The notes beneath the pieces were generated by a model that saw nothing but the letters and a program-made list of their open reading frames with translations, ran no database searches and was not told the origin of the DNA. The translations under genes and the position numbers were made by a program. From Rhyacichthys aspro (lineage: Eukaryota; Chordata; Actinopteri; Gobiiformes; Rhyacichthyidae), in assembly GCA_036850595.1 (NCBI GenBank), contig CM072155.1, positions 3,953,953 through 4,017,952 of the forward strand: a stretch of DNA of 64,000 bases, read 5' to 3'. Position 1 is the first letter of the stretch. Each line of letters begins with the position of its first letter. Of this stretch, positions 22,870 through 35,887 are shown piece by piece.

Positions 22870-23985
22870 CTGAATGACTGAGAACCTCCACAGACATCTC
22901 TCTCTATTCTAACATCTATTTACTGACATTCTGTCATACCTACTTGACATAAGCTTTTATCTCATTGCGCATTGTTTTCCATAGGGCTAACGCAGAACTA
23001 GCATCACAGAGTTTATGAACGCACGTTACCATATTACCAGTAGTTTGTTTCCAGCTACATGATTCTGATGACCTTACAAATCACGATGGAGCGCTGTAAA
23101 GTGACACTATGGCAATGATAGAGGAAAGTGAGTATTGCACTAGCTTAGGTGCTGTTTCAAAAAATAATCAAAAGAGTAGAGACATACAACTTTTTGGTTA
23201 GCAGTTGGATGCACTGCTTCTGTAGCTTTTTCTCCTTTATGGATTACCTTCAGACCTCTTGGATAATCTCCTGGAGCAAACCACACAAAACACATTAGCA
23301 ATTGACTTCTTTAATAGAACCATGGCCTACACTCTGCAAATTTCACACCACATCATCTTAAAGAAGTGAAATCACATGCAAACAAGTTGTACAATTGTTG
23401 AAATTGTAGTAGTTAAACCATTCAGGAGTAAAAGTAGTCACTGTTATGCTAAAACATTCCTTTGAAAGTAGGTCCTAGCTACTGTGTGCTAATGTCTTTC
23501 CTTGACATACTGTACATGCTAGGCTTCAAAGCAAGTATGTCATTGTACAGGCATGTGGTGTACACACTTTTTGTCCATATGGTACAAGGGAGCTGTGATT
23601 AGAGGGTGGCACTGTTCGGTTCCCCCTCGGGCCAGTTCGCCCTGTTATTTTCCCCCCATCAGCCCGTGCTCGCAATGGGAGGGTGGGTCCGTGACCTCCC
23701 TCCCACACACCACCACCACGAGAGAGGGAGGCACCCGCTTCACACACACCAGCCCCTCTTACTCCGCAGCCCCCTCAGGCCCTCAACCCAGTCAGCATTT
23801 TATTATGAACTCCCCAAACCTCCTTACTGTCAGGCAGACATTTAACACGTTCTCCCTGCTGCCCTCGTGGAAGTCTTCAAACTTGATGGCTCTAGTTAGC
23901 AAGGTCGAGACGACTTTTTTAGAATTTGAGTCAACTTTCCTCTAACCTTTCAGCAGATAAATTAAAAGGACAAAGAATGGTGACA
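22870..23985. other. Intergenic DNA with a C-rich stretch
   Basis: AT-rich except for about 23600-23800, a C-rich stretch with CACACACCACCACCACGAGAG and other short pyrimidine runs. The frame 23553-23945 (plus) is open mainly because of this C-rich composition. No gene is called. Confidence 0.45.
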
Positions 23986-24620
23986 CGGATAATTTGTCTT
24001 GAGCATTTTTGGGGGCTTTCTTGCTTTTCTCTCCCTCCCTGTTTCCCAGCCACGGAAAGGAAGGCAAAACTAACAAAGCAGTGCCTTATTTAGCCAAGAG
24101 GCCCTGTGAAGAAAAACACAGGAAAAAACAATAAAATCGCCCCAAAGAGGACTTCATTTCACTGAGTTTGCTGTGCAGGATCATTTAACTTTGGAGAGAC
24201 GTGAACGATTGCGAGAACAGTGGTTAATAGCAGCACAATGACTGGCAAACAACTCCGTAGTCCGATTGTCTGTGTGTGCATTCTTAAGCCAAAAAGAATG
24301 TTAAGAGTTTGACGAGTTGAAGAGTTCTGTGGGAAGAAAGTTCAAAACCGCACAAGTTGGATACAAGAACGACAACAAAGCGAGCGTGTGGTCAGAAAGA
24401 AAAAGAACTGGCTTGGCAGATCTGCTTGCAATTTACATTTCCAAACACATTAAAATAAAAGTTAAAGAGCTCAGATCTGGCCATTTCATGAAAGTTAAAG
24501 GCACCCACTAAAAGGGTTTCTCTGTAAAGTCGAAATTCTCTCTGTGGTGCCGGCTTGTGTTGAGGCTGGAGACTATTTGGCTCAAAGGCTCTAATTTACC
24601 CCCTACAGTCACAGCATATG
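23985..24620. promoter_or_regulatory. Higher-complexity island, candidate regulatory element
   Basis: A stretch of mixed composition with scattered CpGs and few simple runs lies between AT-rich blocks. It has homeodomain-type ATTA/TAAT cores and a TTAACTTTGGAGAG patch. No splice-bounded frame is apparent. Its function is inferred only from its contrast with the surrounding DNA. Confidence 0.2.
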
Positions 24621-24760
24621 CATTAACATTGTAAATAGTAGGGTTTGAATCTGTGGTGATAAAAGCTTCATCACAGGACTCTAATGTTCTTAAAGGGAGC
24701 TATCTAGCCTAAAGCTTTAAACACTGTATGAATATTTAAAACCCCTTAAAGCTACTGTAC

Positions 24761-24793
24761 TCACTTTAATGAATTGATGATTCATTAAAGTGA
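24761..24793. repeat. Perfect 14-bp-arm hairpin
   Basis: TCACTTTAATGAAT (24761-24774) and its exact reverse complement (24780-24793) flank a 5-base loop, TGATG. It could be a small MITE remnant or a chance palindrome; arms are too short for a typical microRNA precursor. Confidence 0.75.
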
Positions 24794-24799
24794 AGTCGA

Positions 24800-27700
24800 T
24801 AGCCTTGTTTCCAATGGAGAAGTATGGTGCGGGTTGGGTCAGTCAGTTCTGACATGTTTCCATTGCCTAAAGGGGTCTGAAGTGTCTCCAACAAAGCATC
24901 CCATACCACTTTGGGAACACTTCAGCTTGGGGTCCCAAACTGGTCAAGATATTTGGTCCACTTTGGAAAAGGTGGAGATAAACACAGTCAGCTGATTGGA
25001 CGGTAGATAATCCTTACAAAAGCGAAAATGAGAAGCTGTAATGTAAATATTTTTCAAATAATAATAAACAAGTGATTTGTGGCTTGTAGCCTTTAGTTAC
25101 TGTAGCATAAATGCTTGTATAAATGGAGCAGCTAAATATTTACCACTCTATAAAGTTCTCTACCCACTTACTGACTAATGCCAACCATGTTGCTCAGGAC
25201 TATTCTATTGTCTATTGTATTAACAAAATATTTTATAATACCTTTTACTTTTTGGTTTGGTATTGATACTTTATTGACAATAATGGTCTTATCTGAAGAA
25301 ATTCACTTGCATTTTGGCTACATGACAACATTTCAGGCACACAAACACAATTTTGTCATCTGTGTCGAATATTACATTTACTGACACTGCTTTGATAAAG
25401 TACACCAATAGCTTGATAAGGAAGTTTAACAGGATTACAGTCTTTGTAAGGGGATCGTATTACTGATTTGGGTGTACTTTTTCAATGGAAAAACTAAATC
25501 TTATTGTGAAAAATCTTACATGTATATACATTTAAAAAAGCTAAATTGAACTGTCGATAATTGAGAAAAGCCATTGCAGTTGTCTAAAATTAACCCCCAC
25601 ATCAACAGCCAGACTTCCATTGCTGCTCAAACCTGTAAAACATCACAGGAAACACTAAAATAGAACTCTAAACACCAGTATTCGTTTGTGGGAAAGACAC
25701 TAAACAGGCCGACACCAAGAGTAAAGATGACAAAGTCATGGGAATAGTGTTTAAGAAAAACACTTTTCAAAGTGACCTTCTTGTGTTTGAGTCTGACTTT
25801 CTCACACTAGCCCATATTTAGCAGGTGCCCATGCAAACACTGAGATGCAACAGACAACACATAATGAGAAAAACAAGGGTTTGATGTCAGTGATGCCACC
25901 TCCAAACATGAAACCACAGAGTCAAATGGCACACAGTCTGTCGTGTGGTCTGAAAACAGTAATCTGGGTCAAACCTCAGGCTGGTGCCCCGCACGTTCTA
26001 CAAGAAACAAATGTGTTTCAGGCTAATCACATCAGCCATGCACCTAGATTTGAGATGCATTTTTTCTGTTTACTTAAGCACAAATGTAGACATCTGCAGC
26101 ATTAATTTAAATCTTTATGAGTTACTTTTAAAGGAAATATAAGCTGATTATACATAAGTTGTATTCAAACAAACTAAAACATTTCATATTTGTTAAGGTT
26201 CTCATTGCATATTGTACATTAAATTGTATAGTTAGATCAAAATAAATCACATACTATGTCGATACTATGTTTGAAATTGAGGAAATCCCCATCAGACTTA
26301 TTTCCACCTCCTTTGTTCATAGATGACAGCATGACCCTGCTGGGCTACTGTAGCTGTTCAAGTCAATGCCAAAGCATGAGTCATGGGTCGTCCTTCAAAA
26401 GCAGGTATTGTATGGATTAGCACAAAGAAAGAACAGAAGTCCTGACCCTCAGCCTCTAAGTTACTCCAGGGATTCTCCTCACAAACACCAAGCCACTCCT
26501 ACCCAGCTTAACAATTCTGCTGTTAGTGACCTTTGAACACAGCATGGTCAGGTATTAGGTGGGTTGTTTACTGAAGAGTGTAATCCTCTTATTTACCAAA
26601 CTTTATTTTCCCCCGTGGCGTTATTTGAGCTGATACTGTTTGTGATACAGGACAGAAGAGGTGATACTGCGGAAGCCGAGGAGAATCATGTCGTGTTTGC
26701 AGGGCCTGGATTTATCTTATCAGGTATCAGGCTCTGTTTAGTATCTGTAGCACATTCACAGGAGACAGTTTTACAGAAGAGGCTCGTGTCTGTACACTCG
26801 CACTGCTCGGCCTGGGTTCAATTAGTCTCCGAGAACTGTTTTTAGTTAAAGAGAAATAGTGAAAGATGTAGAAGGGGTATTATGCGACGTCCAACAGCGA
26901 CCGTGCACTTTACGACTAAATTAATCGCCCTCATTCCACTGCTTATCCCAAACCAGGTGGAGGCAGATGGGAATGTGAAAGTGTTTGGTTTGTCCTCGCT
27001 GGGCTTCTGTTGAGAAATCTATTGAGAAACTCTATTCTGCAAAGGCCAAGTTGTGGTAATTTGGGCTGGATGAGGTCTAGCATTGAGTAGTTGAAATTTG
27101 TTGCATACAATGGACATAAACACTCAAGACATTGAATGCACAAATGTCAAAGACTGGATTATACAGAACAGGAAAACAAAGACAACTTAACTGACATTGT
27201 AGTTGGTCTACCAGGCCAGTAGGGGGTCTGTAAACTGCTACATGCATTGCACACCATTAATGTGGCTCCACTTGGAATTTTCTTGACCAGTGCTCAGTAT
27301 GGATTTATGTATCTAAGACTCACAATATATAATCAAAACATGAATTGAAGCTCAAAAACACAGACTTATGCAATTGTTGTTCTACTTGCTGTGTGTAGCT
27401 AGCAGCCAATAGCTTTAAGAGAGTTTTTATTCACAGCAACAGCAAGGGTTCTGCACCAAAATACCTCCTTGGCCAGTTTTACAAATTAGTTTTTTTTGAG
27501 AACACTATTCTTTTGCAAACAAAAAAAGCTAAAGAGCAATCTTTGTGTTTTAGGTAAAATGTATTGGTGCATAAAAAGCTCCTAAGACTGCATATGTACC
27601 TAGGTATACAGTTGTAGTACTCAAAGATGTTTGCCCAAGTAATCCTGAGCCTATGGTAACTTAGTACGACCTTCAGGTGGGTGTCATCTATGTACAATGT

Positions 27701-28290
27701 CCGCAGATCCTCAGGAGTTGGTGGTTTGTTGACGTACAGCTGGTGATGTTTAAATTGTTTGACTGGTGCTGTAACCGGAGTGTGAAAGCCTTATACTTTC
27801 CATTGTATTTTACTTTGCACTGCTAAATTGTTAAGTTCAAATACACATAGTATTGGTACTGCGTCACTGAAACCAACTTTGGGTTATAAATGTGCAGATT
27901 TTGTCTCTTAGTTTGCTCCCAACCTCTCTACCAACCCTCTGAACGGAAAATGTATGAACACAGTTGTCGGTAGAAAGTCTGTATGTGATTCTTCAGACAT
28001 CTTTCAGGAGACAAGTATGAAAGAGGCTACTTTTGGTTCCACTACACTAGATTAAGGATTGGTTCAAATGGGATTTACAGATTTTTTAATACTAAAAGCT
28101 CTGAACTTGAATATACTTGAATATTTGATGTTATGCACAAAGAGAGGAGACATATCAAACCACAAGCACACACATGCATTCAGTCCATCTCCAAACCTCA
28201 ACCCAAAAGAATCTGGAAGCCTGCAGGCAGCAATAAAAACACTATAGGTAGTCGAGAAAAAAATCCTTCCATTCTGATATTATGTAACTG
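24800..28290. other. Gene-poor DNA, one small CpG patch
   Basis: No gene is recognised. A small higher-complexity patch at 26870-26960 holds GCGACGTCCAACAGCG and the homeodomain-like ACTAAATTAATCGCCC. Frames at 25845-26105, 26564-26845 and 27479-27697 have no domain and no convincing splice sites. Confidence 0.45.
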
Positions 28291-28299
28291 ACAATGAGC

Positions 28300-28900
28300 T
28301 CATGAAGAATGGTCCTGTAGTTATTTTTACAGAACAATGAGTGCCAGCTAAAAGAGCAGCAATGATAGATCTTTCCAGAAGGACACCGTCAACAGAAAGA
28401 GACATGGCCGAGCCTAAGCTGACACTCAAAGTGAAAGTACACATAGAAAAAGTCACGCTGTGGTCGTCTTGGCTGCGGGCCTATCCAAACAGCCCAGTCT
28501 GGTCTTTCCCTGACCTCTGTGACCCCTCCCCACACGTCACACAGGCCACAGCTGCTTCCCAAATCTGAGGAAGACGGCAGGCAGAGGCTAAAGGTGGCCC
28601 GAATACGCTGAGGACACCGCTGATTCCCATTAGTTCGGAGGATGTTCCAGTCTGTTTGTATCGGGACAGTAAATAAGGCGATCCTCAGAGTTCGGAGTTG
28701 CAAGGTCTCGGTCCCGTCACCCCAGGGCCTCTTTATTCTTGGAGGGAGGCGGGGGTTGTATTGAGTTTATATCTGCAGCTGGAGGTCAGCCTTCCTCTGG
28801 GACAATGTGAGGATATGAGTGTTTGATGACAAGCAGCGATAAGACTGTGTGAGTTAGGGGAGGCCTGGAGCTGGGGACAAGGGCACACTATCTTAAACCA
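28300..28900. promoter_or_regulatory. Higher-complexity island, candidate regulatory element
   Basis: GC-richer than its flanks, with CACGTC, several CpGs and an inverted TATTTACTG/FOX-like core. Both strands stay open for 75-104 codons (28341-28568 plus, 28389-28703 minus). They overlap and share no protein character. A non-coding regulatory element is the more likely reading. Confidence 0.22.
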
Positions 28901-30680
28901 CTCCATTTTCTCACTTGACTCAGTTTTATTTACATGTGCATTCTTGTAGTATGCAGTTGAAAATGGATTACGTCAGTCAAGACAAAAACCCCTTTAATTG
29001 TACTTTCCTTTGTATCTGCTTTTTTCCCTTTTGCACAAAAGGGAGCCACTGATTCCTTCTATGCTGCATTCTGGTGTTCTGTAAAAAGGCAACCAGCTTT
29101 TATTAACAACCCACAAAAGCTCTTTGCACACAAGCAAAGAGGAAAAAGTTTGATGTAACCAATTGAAACCAAAAAGGAAATAGCTGATTTACATAAAGTG
29201 TGCCACATTTAACGTATGCTGTTTTTGTGCAAAAGGGCTTATGTTATCAATATTGTAAAATTTCTTCAAAATAACACACTGCATTTGTAAATCTTGCAAT
29301 CTCACGGCCAAATTAATTATACTTACACCTCAATTTAAAAATATGCTATTTTGCATTGCCTTAAATATTCTGCCACAAAATTCTATTCTTTACTATTCAT
29401 CGGGAACAGAAGTATGGCCAATGGGGTCTCATTTTAGAGGCTGACAGAAGGATGACAACAACATGACAGGCAGAGAACACTTTCAACAGCAATAGTAGAT
29501 GGCAATGTTGTCCAAAATTATTAATGTTTTAACTTTTGTTTATTATATGATGTGACTTCCCAATAGAGACAAGAAAGACATGCCCAATCAAGTGTATTAT
29601 TTTGGTGCAATAACACTTGCACCACCAATTTTCATAGGATAATATATCATTAGCAAAGAGCATAGTGAAATAAATATATGAAAAGATTACTTGAAACACA
29701 ATAAAAACATTCAAAGAGAAATTAGTATGAAATAAGTACGAAATAATTTATTTGACATTTCATTCAATTTTTGTGACATTGCCATAGCAACATCATGTTA
29801 CCAGACTAATGCTATGCCATTTTCTGTGCATGTAGCTTCCATATATGTAATTCGACATACATTTTAAATGACAAAGAGTGACTGCTGAGAATACACTGGG
29901 GTTCACTGTTGAGTTAATATGACATAAGCCAAGATTAGTGATACTCTGAAGACATCTGTAATGAAAAGATATTTAACTTAATAAACTGGACTTTGGCTGA
30001 CTCTCAGGATGGAATCAACATTTTTTGTTCTGGCTAGACTCACATTCTGTGTCAGATGCAGGTCACTGGGACAGCAATAGTGATTTATGAATAAAATAAA
30101 GATGTTATGCTTTAGATTACTGGGTAAAAAAAAATAGCATATACTGTTTAGGCGAGCACAATTCAGAACTCATGCCATAGCTGGACTTTACTTTCCATAT
30201 TTAGAATAAGATAAGTTGCTAGCTGTAGCTGTTGCTTGCCAATGTTGCTAATGGACAAAGTAAGGTATGTAAAATAGGTTAGTAGGCCTGTGCTCAGCTA
30301 CGGTATGCATGTATATGCTGTTGTCTATGCACAAACCCAGTGAAAGCTGTTAAGTTAACTATAAAAATTTAGAAACAAAATCAATTTAGTTTATAAATGC
30401 CCTAAGCCTTTGTTCAAGAATGTGTGTTTGAAAAATTAAAAAAAAAGAAAGAAAAGAAACATGAACGTGCTTCTCTTCCATTGTTGCTCATTTTGTCTTT
30501 TGGGCAGCTGTAGGAAAAACAACAGTAAGTAATACAACCTTAAAAAGTCAATTCTTTTCCAAGACAGACTATTGCAAACCGTGTTATTTTGGCCAACTGT
30601 AGCTACAACAATTTACTAAATACACCCTTAAGTATTTGTGAACCTTTGTATGATGCCACCTTGAAACCAGTCCAATTGTT
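28900..30680. other. AT-rich DNA, nothing recognised
   Basis: Long A/T-rich stretch with short A and T runs, no splice-bounded frames and no identifiable repeat ends. Confidence 0.5.
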
Positions 30681-30689
30681 TTTAAAGTT

Positions 30690-31240
30690 ATTCGTCACAT
30701 TTGTGCTTCATCATATAGTTTCCCGCTCTCTCTGTCCCAAGTGATTGGACGCAAACTGAAAATAAACAAGTACGCAATGTGTTTATGAGTCTTTATGGAC
30801 CCTCTTTGCTCCTGTTTGACCTCAACCCACTGATTTACAAACTGTTTACCGGGCCTGCTATGTGGCTTCCTCTGGTATATTCCATGACTCAACACCGTGT
30901 AGCGCTCCCTTGACGATACATACCTGACAGTCTTCGTCGGTTACTGTACATACCTGCCTCACTTCCTGTCCGATCAGAGGAAACCGCAGGGCTCATCAGT
31001 GTTCAACGAGGACATGTGTTTCCTCAAATGCTTCCCATAGTGAGTCAACACACTTCCTTCTGCTGGTATTTTATCTGGTCCCAGAGCCCACATCAAGGCC
31101 TGGCTCTGTCCCACAAACAATAGGCCCAGGAATCCCACTCTGCGCTCGACGAAACACCCGCAAGTCATTTAGATAGCTGTATCTGACCGTCTAGACACAC
31201 GAGGCACGCAGCGCTATCACCTGAAGAGACAATGCACTGT
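30690..31240. promoter_or_regulatory. Higher-complexity island, candidate regulatory element
   Basis: Mixed-composition sequence with CpGs, the FOX-type cores GTTTAC and GTGTTTA, and TTTATGAGTCTTTATGG, a HOX/CDX-like arrangement. No coding exon is evident. The regulatory call is an inference from composition and motif density. Confidence 0.22.
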
Positions 31241-31508
31241 TAATGGCTATTCAAATGGCTCAAGACAGACTACAAACACTGGAGGAAGACAGGGGGTTTA
31301 ACATTGTAGAAGCAGATCTGGAGGTTAATCTCACGAGTTCTGGTGTTTGTTCTTTGCTAAATGAGATCAGATTACTCTCTTCTCATTCTGTTTGGCCTAA
31401 ATCGGAGCGTATTTTTAAAAACTGTTTCCTTTCCACCTCTTTATCAAAGGAAAAAAGAAGTAATTCAGAGGTAAACGCATCAACCTAGCAAAGAAACTTT
31501 ATTTCTGT

Positions 31509-32062
31509 CGGTGTTCATTTTGTTGACGAATGATTTTTGTCAAGGTTTTATGGCAACAATGTGTTTTTGCATCCGAAAACGAAACGAAAACTAAATAAAA
31601 ACAATGACATGACAATGAACGAAAACTGACTAAATGTATCAACAGTTTATTTAACTAATAAAAACGAAACAAAAATTAACAGATAAATTCAGTCAAAAGG
31701 AGGAGGAGACGGGACGAGTTGAGACAAGATCCAATCAGAACTCATGTTTTTTTAAGCGTTGTGGAAGTTAGCCGTGGGAAGATGACCTCAATACCAGCCG
31801 TAACAGGTTGGGAATAGTTTCATTTCATTCAGGTAGAAATTATTTCTTCAGAAAAAAAACTTACCCTTTATATTATATATTGACTAAATCTATTGTAGAT
31901 ATAGTCAACTAAATTCTTATGATATATAATCGACTAAAACTAGACTAAAACTAATAAGGATTAGATTACAAAGTTAAAAAACTAAATTACATTTTAGTAA
32001 AAGAAAAAAACTAGGAAAGAACTAAGACTAAAACTAAATATTTGCTGTGAAAAGTAACACTG
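31509..32062. mobile_element. TIR element with ACTAAAAC-rich interior
   Basis: The left end CGGTGTTCATTTTGTTGACGA and the reverse complement of the right end, CAGTGTTACTTTTCACAGC, form imperfect inverted repeats of a family common in fish whose termini read CAGTGTTA. The interior is packed with GAAACGAAAACT and GACTAAAACTA repeats. No coding remains. Target-site duplication is unclear (ATTTCTGT versus CTTTCTAT). Confidence 0.5.
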
Positions 32063-32069
32063 CTTTCTA

Positions 32070-34320
32070 TTTCACAAACTTTACTGTATCCTTCATTTCA
32101 AGAGAGCGTGATCATATCTGAAACTTTTCCAGGACATAAAACATAGAAAGCCTACTCTACATTTACATTTGCACTTCCACCATGAGAGAAGAACATGCAT
32201 GATATCAGCTCTAAAATCTGTCCAATCCTGGGACACCCACGCCATTCTCGACAGAACCAAACCAGTAAATAATGACTTCCTGTAAAAACGCACTGCAATG
32301 AGTATTACCCCTTCATCTTTCATCTTGACTCCCAGCGGACACAAAACTTGAGGTTCCGCAGTCTTGCTTTTTGCTAAAACAGCAGACGTTTAAGGTCGCA
32401 GGAAGAGGCAGGATGGGTGGAGCAGGTTAAAAACAGGTCCTCTGTAAAGAAGGTCTATTTTTAACTTGTGTGGAGCTCAGTGGGTGATTCTATAGTCTAC
32501 TGTTGCAAAAGTGAGAATCTTTATGTGGTTAACTGTCCATTACTGTCTGCTGCTGCTCATGACACCACAGAATGGAAAATTAAAGTCTGGGCTTGAATTG
32601 AAGAGGCTAACGCTACTTGAATTACAGGAAATGATAGTACCAACTGGTTACAGCAGTCTAATATAAATCAGATTACAGAGAATACGTTGAGATAACATTT
32701 GCATAACGACATTGTTAAAAAGCACTGTGCTATTTACAGTGAAAAAACATTAACAGTTAAATCATGTTAAAGCCAAAATAAGTTTTGAATAAAAATACAG
32801 TATATATTTTCTTATCTGTAGATCTGCACCAAGAGAATCTAACTGTTTTAGGTAAAATGACAGGAAATTAATAATTAAATAGAAAAAATATATATTTTTA
32901 TGTAAAAAAAAACAAGTCAATTTAAAATTGCAGTTAACATTGCAATGTATTTATTTTATAATCCCCCAGTAATTTTTAGAGAGAAAAACTGTCAACTAGT
33001 TTTTACAGGTTTTGTTTGTGTGTTTGTTTGTTTTTACAATGTAGGTAGATTCATTTGCACAGTTTGGGACACTCCAAAGGTCTATAAATGTAATATCCAT
33101 TTTATTCTATTTACTTAATTATAGTGACAGTTGAACTCACAGCAACCAAATGACTGGTTGTCTATCGAATGAAAGCACCATAAAAAGGTCAGCAGAAAAA
33201 CATGGCTTCTTGATGTTATGGATAAAATGAGCCTGGAACACTGCACAAATTATATGCAGCCGATAACATAAATGTATAATCCTCAAATATAACATTCAAT
33301 TGCGGCCATCATTTTTAAGACACATTCATTTAATATATTAAACAAGACAATCAAGAGGAATGTAGTAAACTATTATGAGATAACTGGCATATTCCAAAGC
33401 ATTCCCATCTTTTGTGTTTTATAAATGATAATGCAATTGACAAATGTTGAATGTATCTATTGCACTATTATAGATATCTCTTTTTGCAACTCATTGAACA
33501 TTTTTGTCACCACATAAAGTAAACAATGCATATTTTCTAGGCAAGGATAAGCTATTAACCAACATTAGGATCTAAGATGAAGGATAAACTGGGCGTCCAT
33601 AATTGGAGTCAGGCATCTTGAACAAGACACAGGCATTCTGGGGCCAAGCACTGACTTACATGAATTAGAATGATGCAAGTTTAGCATTTCACTTAATTAC
33701 TCAATCACACAATTTTTGCACACCATAAGCATCTTCACACATTTAATCTATTACAAAATATTAAATAAACAAACCCTATTCCGGATTTGTTTCTAAGTTT
33801 AGATCAATGAAAACATTACACAATTTGCGTTATCTATGTTTAGCCCTGGATTACAGCCAGAGTTCTATCTGTGACATAATAGTCGATATATAGTCTATAT
33901 GCGAGCAGCCATTTACAGAGCTGCAATAAGTTCTGAAAGGGGTTAAGTAACATAGAAACACACCCACCTCACTTGTGTCAGAGCGATGCTGTTAACGGAT
34001 CGGCATGTACGACCAGGAAATGCTCCCTCCACATTCTCCCCACTCAGAAAAATAGACATGAAGGCTCCTGCTGTGACAAAAGGCAACAGTGATGGAGAAC
34101 AGAATGTAATGGCCCTATACATTGTGCAACAGGGAAAATAAAAGGGAAACGCAAATAGTCTTGTTGGTTGGTTGGTTGTACGTCTTGTACTAGTACATTT
34201 GATGCGCTCCATCTATGTTGGTACAGTTCAATTATAGTTGAATAAACTTCATAACACGGGCCAAAAGAGGCACCACTATAAAACATTCTAGCAAAAGGAA
34301 AATAAGTTGGAATCCTGAGA
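32070..34320. other. AT-rich DNA, nothing recognised
   Basis: Simple A/T runs are frequent at 32740-33050. Short TTTG and TTGG microrepeats occur near 33015 and 34162. The overlapping minus-strand frames at 33943-34286 have no domain. Confidence 0.45.
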
Positions 34321-34329
34321 TGGATTTAG

Positions 34330-34575
34330 TTAGCAGCCTGCCCATGTTACTGTGGGTTCTGTGTATGTTCTCCAGCTTCCTCGGAAAAGACATTCATGTA
34401 TAGGTCTACATTGCCCCTAGTGAATCAATGTGAGAGTGAATGATTGTCTGTTTGCGTATGTCTAAGTGTCGGTCCTGACTAACTGTACATTGTCCAGGGT
34501 GTACCTCCCCCTAAGGCCCAAAGCTGTTTAGACACCCGCAACCTCTAAAGGGACTAAGGGAATGGGAAGATGACA
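34330..34575 (+). repeat. Diverged copy of a tRNA-derived fish SINE
   Basis: It shares with 40850-41050 the ordered blocks TGTTCTCC, CCCCTAGTGAAT, GTCTAAGTGTC, GTCCAGGGTGTACC and AAGGCCCAAAGCTG. The tRNA-like head is missing or decayed and the tail is partly deleted. Confidence 0.65.
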
Positions 34576-34686
34576 AGAAAATGCATTAATGAATAATGTT
34601 ATTACCATTAACCTCTGCAGCTTAATATTTTTAGGTGAAAAGATTCTCCCCAGATATTTTTCTTATGTATTGAAAAGGCTTATTCT

Positions 34687-34910
34687 TTCGTTCATTGATT
34701 CATTTTCCAAAGCTTAGTCCCGTTAGGGGTCGTGGGTGGCTGGAGCCTATCCCAGCAGCTTTGGGCTTTTGGCGGGATACATTCTGGACAGTGGCCAGTT
34801 TGTCGCAGGGCTGACACTTAGACCAACACTGACAGACAACCATTCACTCTCACATTCATTCACTAGAGATACTTTAGAGTTGCCAATTGACCTACACATG
34901 CATGTGTTTG
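34687..34910 (-). repeat. SINE copy, minus strand
   Basis: Reading the minus strand gives the same tail as 40850-41090: TTGCCAACTC-like, GTCCAGAATGT, CAAAGCTGCTGGGATAGGCTCCAGCCACCC and a TGAATCAATGAA end. Orientation is opposite to the copy at 34330, so the two form a close inverted pair. Confidence 0.7.
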
Positions 34911-34919
34911 GGCGGAATT

Positions 34920-35880
34920 TAAAAAAGCTTATGCTAATGCTGATGGTAGTTTATTGGCTGGCCTTGTACTTTTAGGCTACAGCTGTAGGCTTACCTAAAG
35001 TGTAAGTAATTTTTTACCACCACTGTGATAAGTGCGGGGAGAAATAGTGAAGCGTTTCCTACCCAGTGAAAGTGGGGCAAGGAGTCCAGAAGGATGAACC
35101 TGGAAGTGTGTCACACCAAAGGGAGGGCTCTTTCTTCTTTTTTGGCAAGTTTTCAGTGGATGCTTTTAAAAACTTAGACAAAAATGACAAACAGATGCCT
35201 TCTCAATGGAGAGCAACCGAACGCCTGTCTGTATCAGTGGACGTGGGTTTGAGTTCATGACGCACCTCCATTCTTTATGATTAAAAACAGAAGACATAGA
35301 TTGCAAAATGAAAATTCCCCTTAAGCTGTATCAAAATGACATAAAGCACACACAAACATTGCTCTTTGGCAATGTATGTTACAGTTTTATGGGACTTGTT
35401 ATTGAACATTTACTGAATGGCTTAGCTAGGGTGATGCAGAAAAAAGAGCACAAGAAAGACACATGTTTGGTTTCAAGGAGGTTAAAAATAGACTCGACTG
35501 CAGAGTGTGGGAGTCAGCAAATTGTTTTTTTATGACAATTTTAGACAGGGCTGGAGGGGGCAGTTTTCTTAACTACTTCCAGACTGTGACACTTGATTTA
35601 CTTCATTCATTGTATTGCAATTGTCAAACACTGTTATTAAAATCAAACTGCAAGGGCATTCATTCTAGGGCATTCATTGTTTGTTCCCTGGTAGTTTTTG
35701 AGCAAAATGTACACTGCAATCAGTAGAAAACATCACTCTTTTGGCGACACAAATGAAGCAGTCGTCTGCAGGAAATGGCCTTCCATGTGAAGAAGCCCAA
35801 ACACGATGGGCACTGAGGAAATACATCAGATGGCAGAAAAACAGGAAACTTCACCTTGATAAGAGTTTTCAAAAACATCT
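34920..35880. other. Intergenic DNA, nothing recognised
   Basis: The frames at 35066-35260 and 35308-35726 are open but have no domain. No repeat ends or regulatory patch stands out. Confidence 0.4.
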
Positions 35881-35887
35881 ATCTAAA

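Noticed and set aside
31243..31488. 81-codon frame starting MAIQMAQDRLQTLEEDRG
   Set aside because: The start looks protein-like, but no domain is recognised, no promoter or poly(A) signal is near, and the later part is low-complexity.
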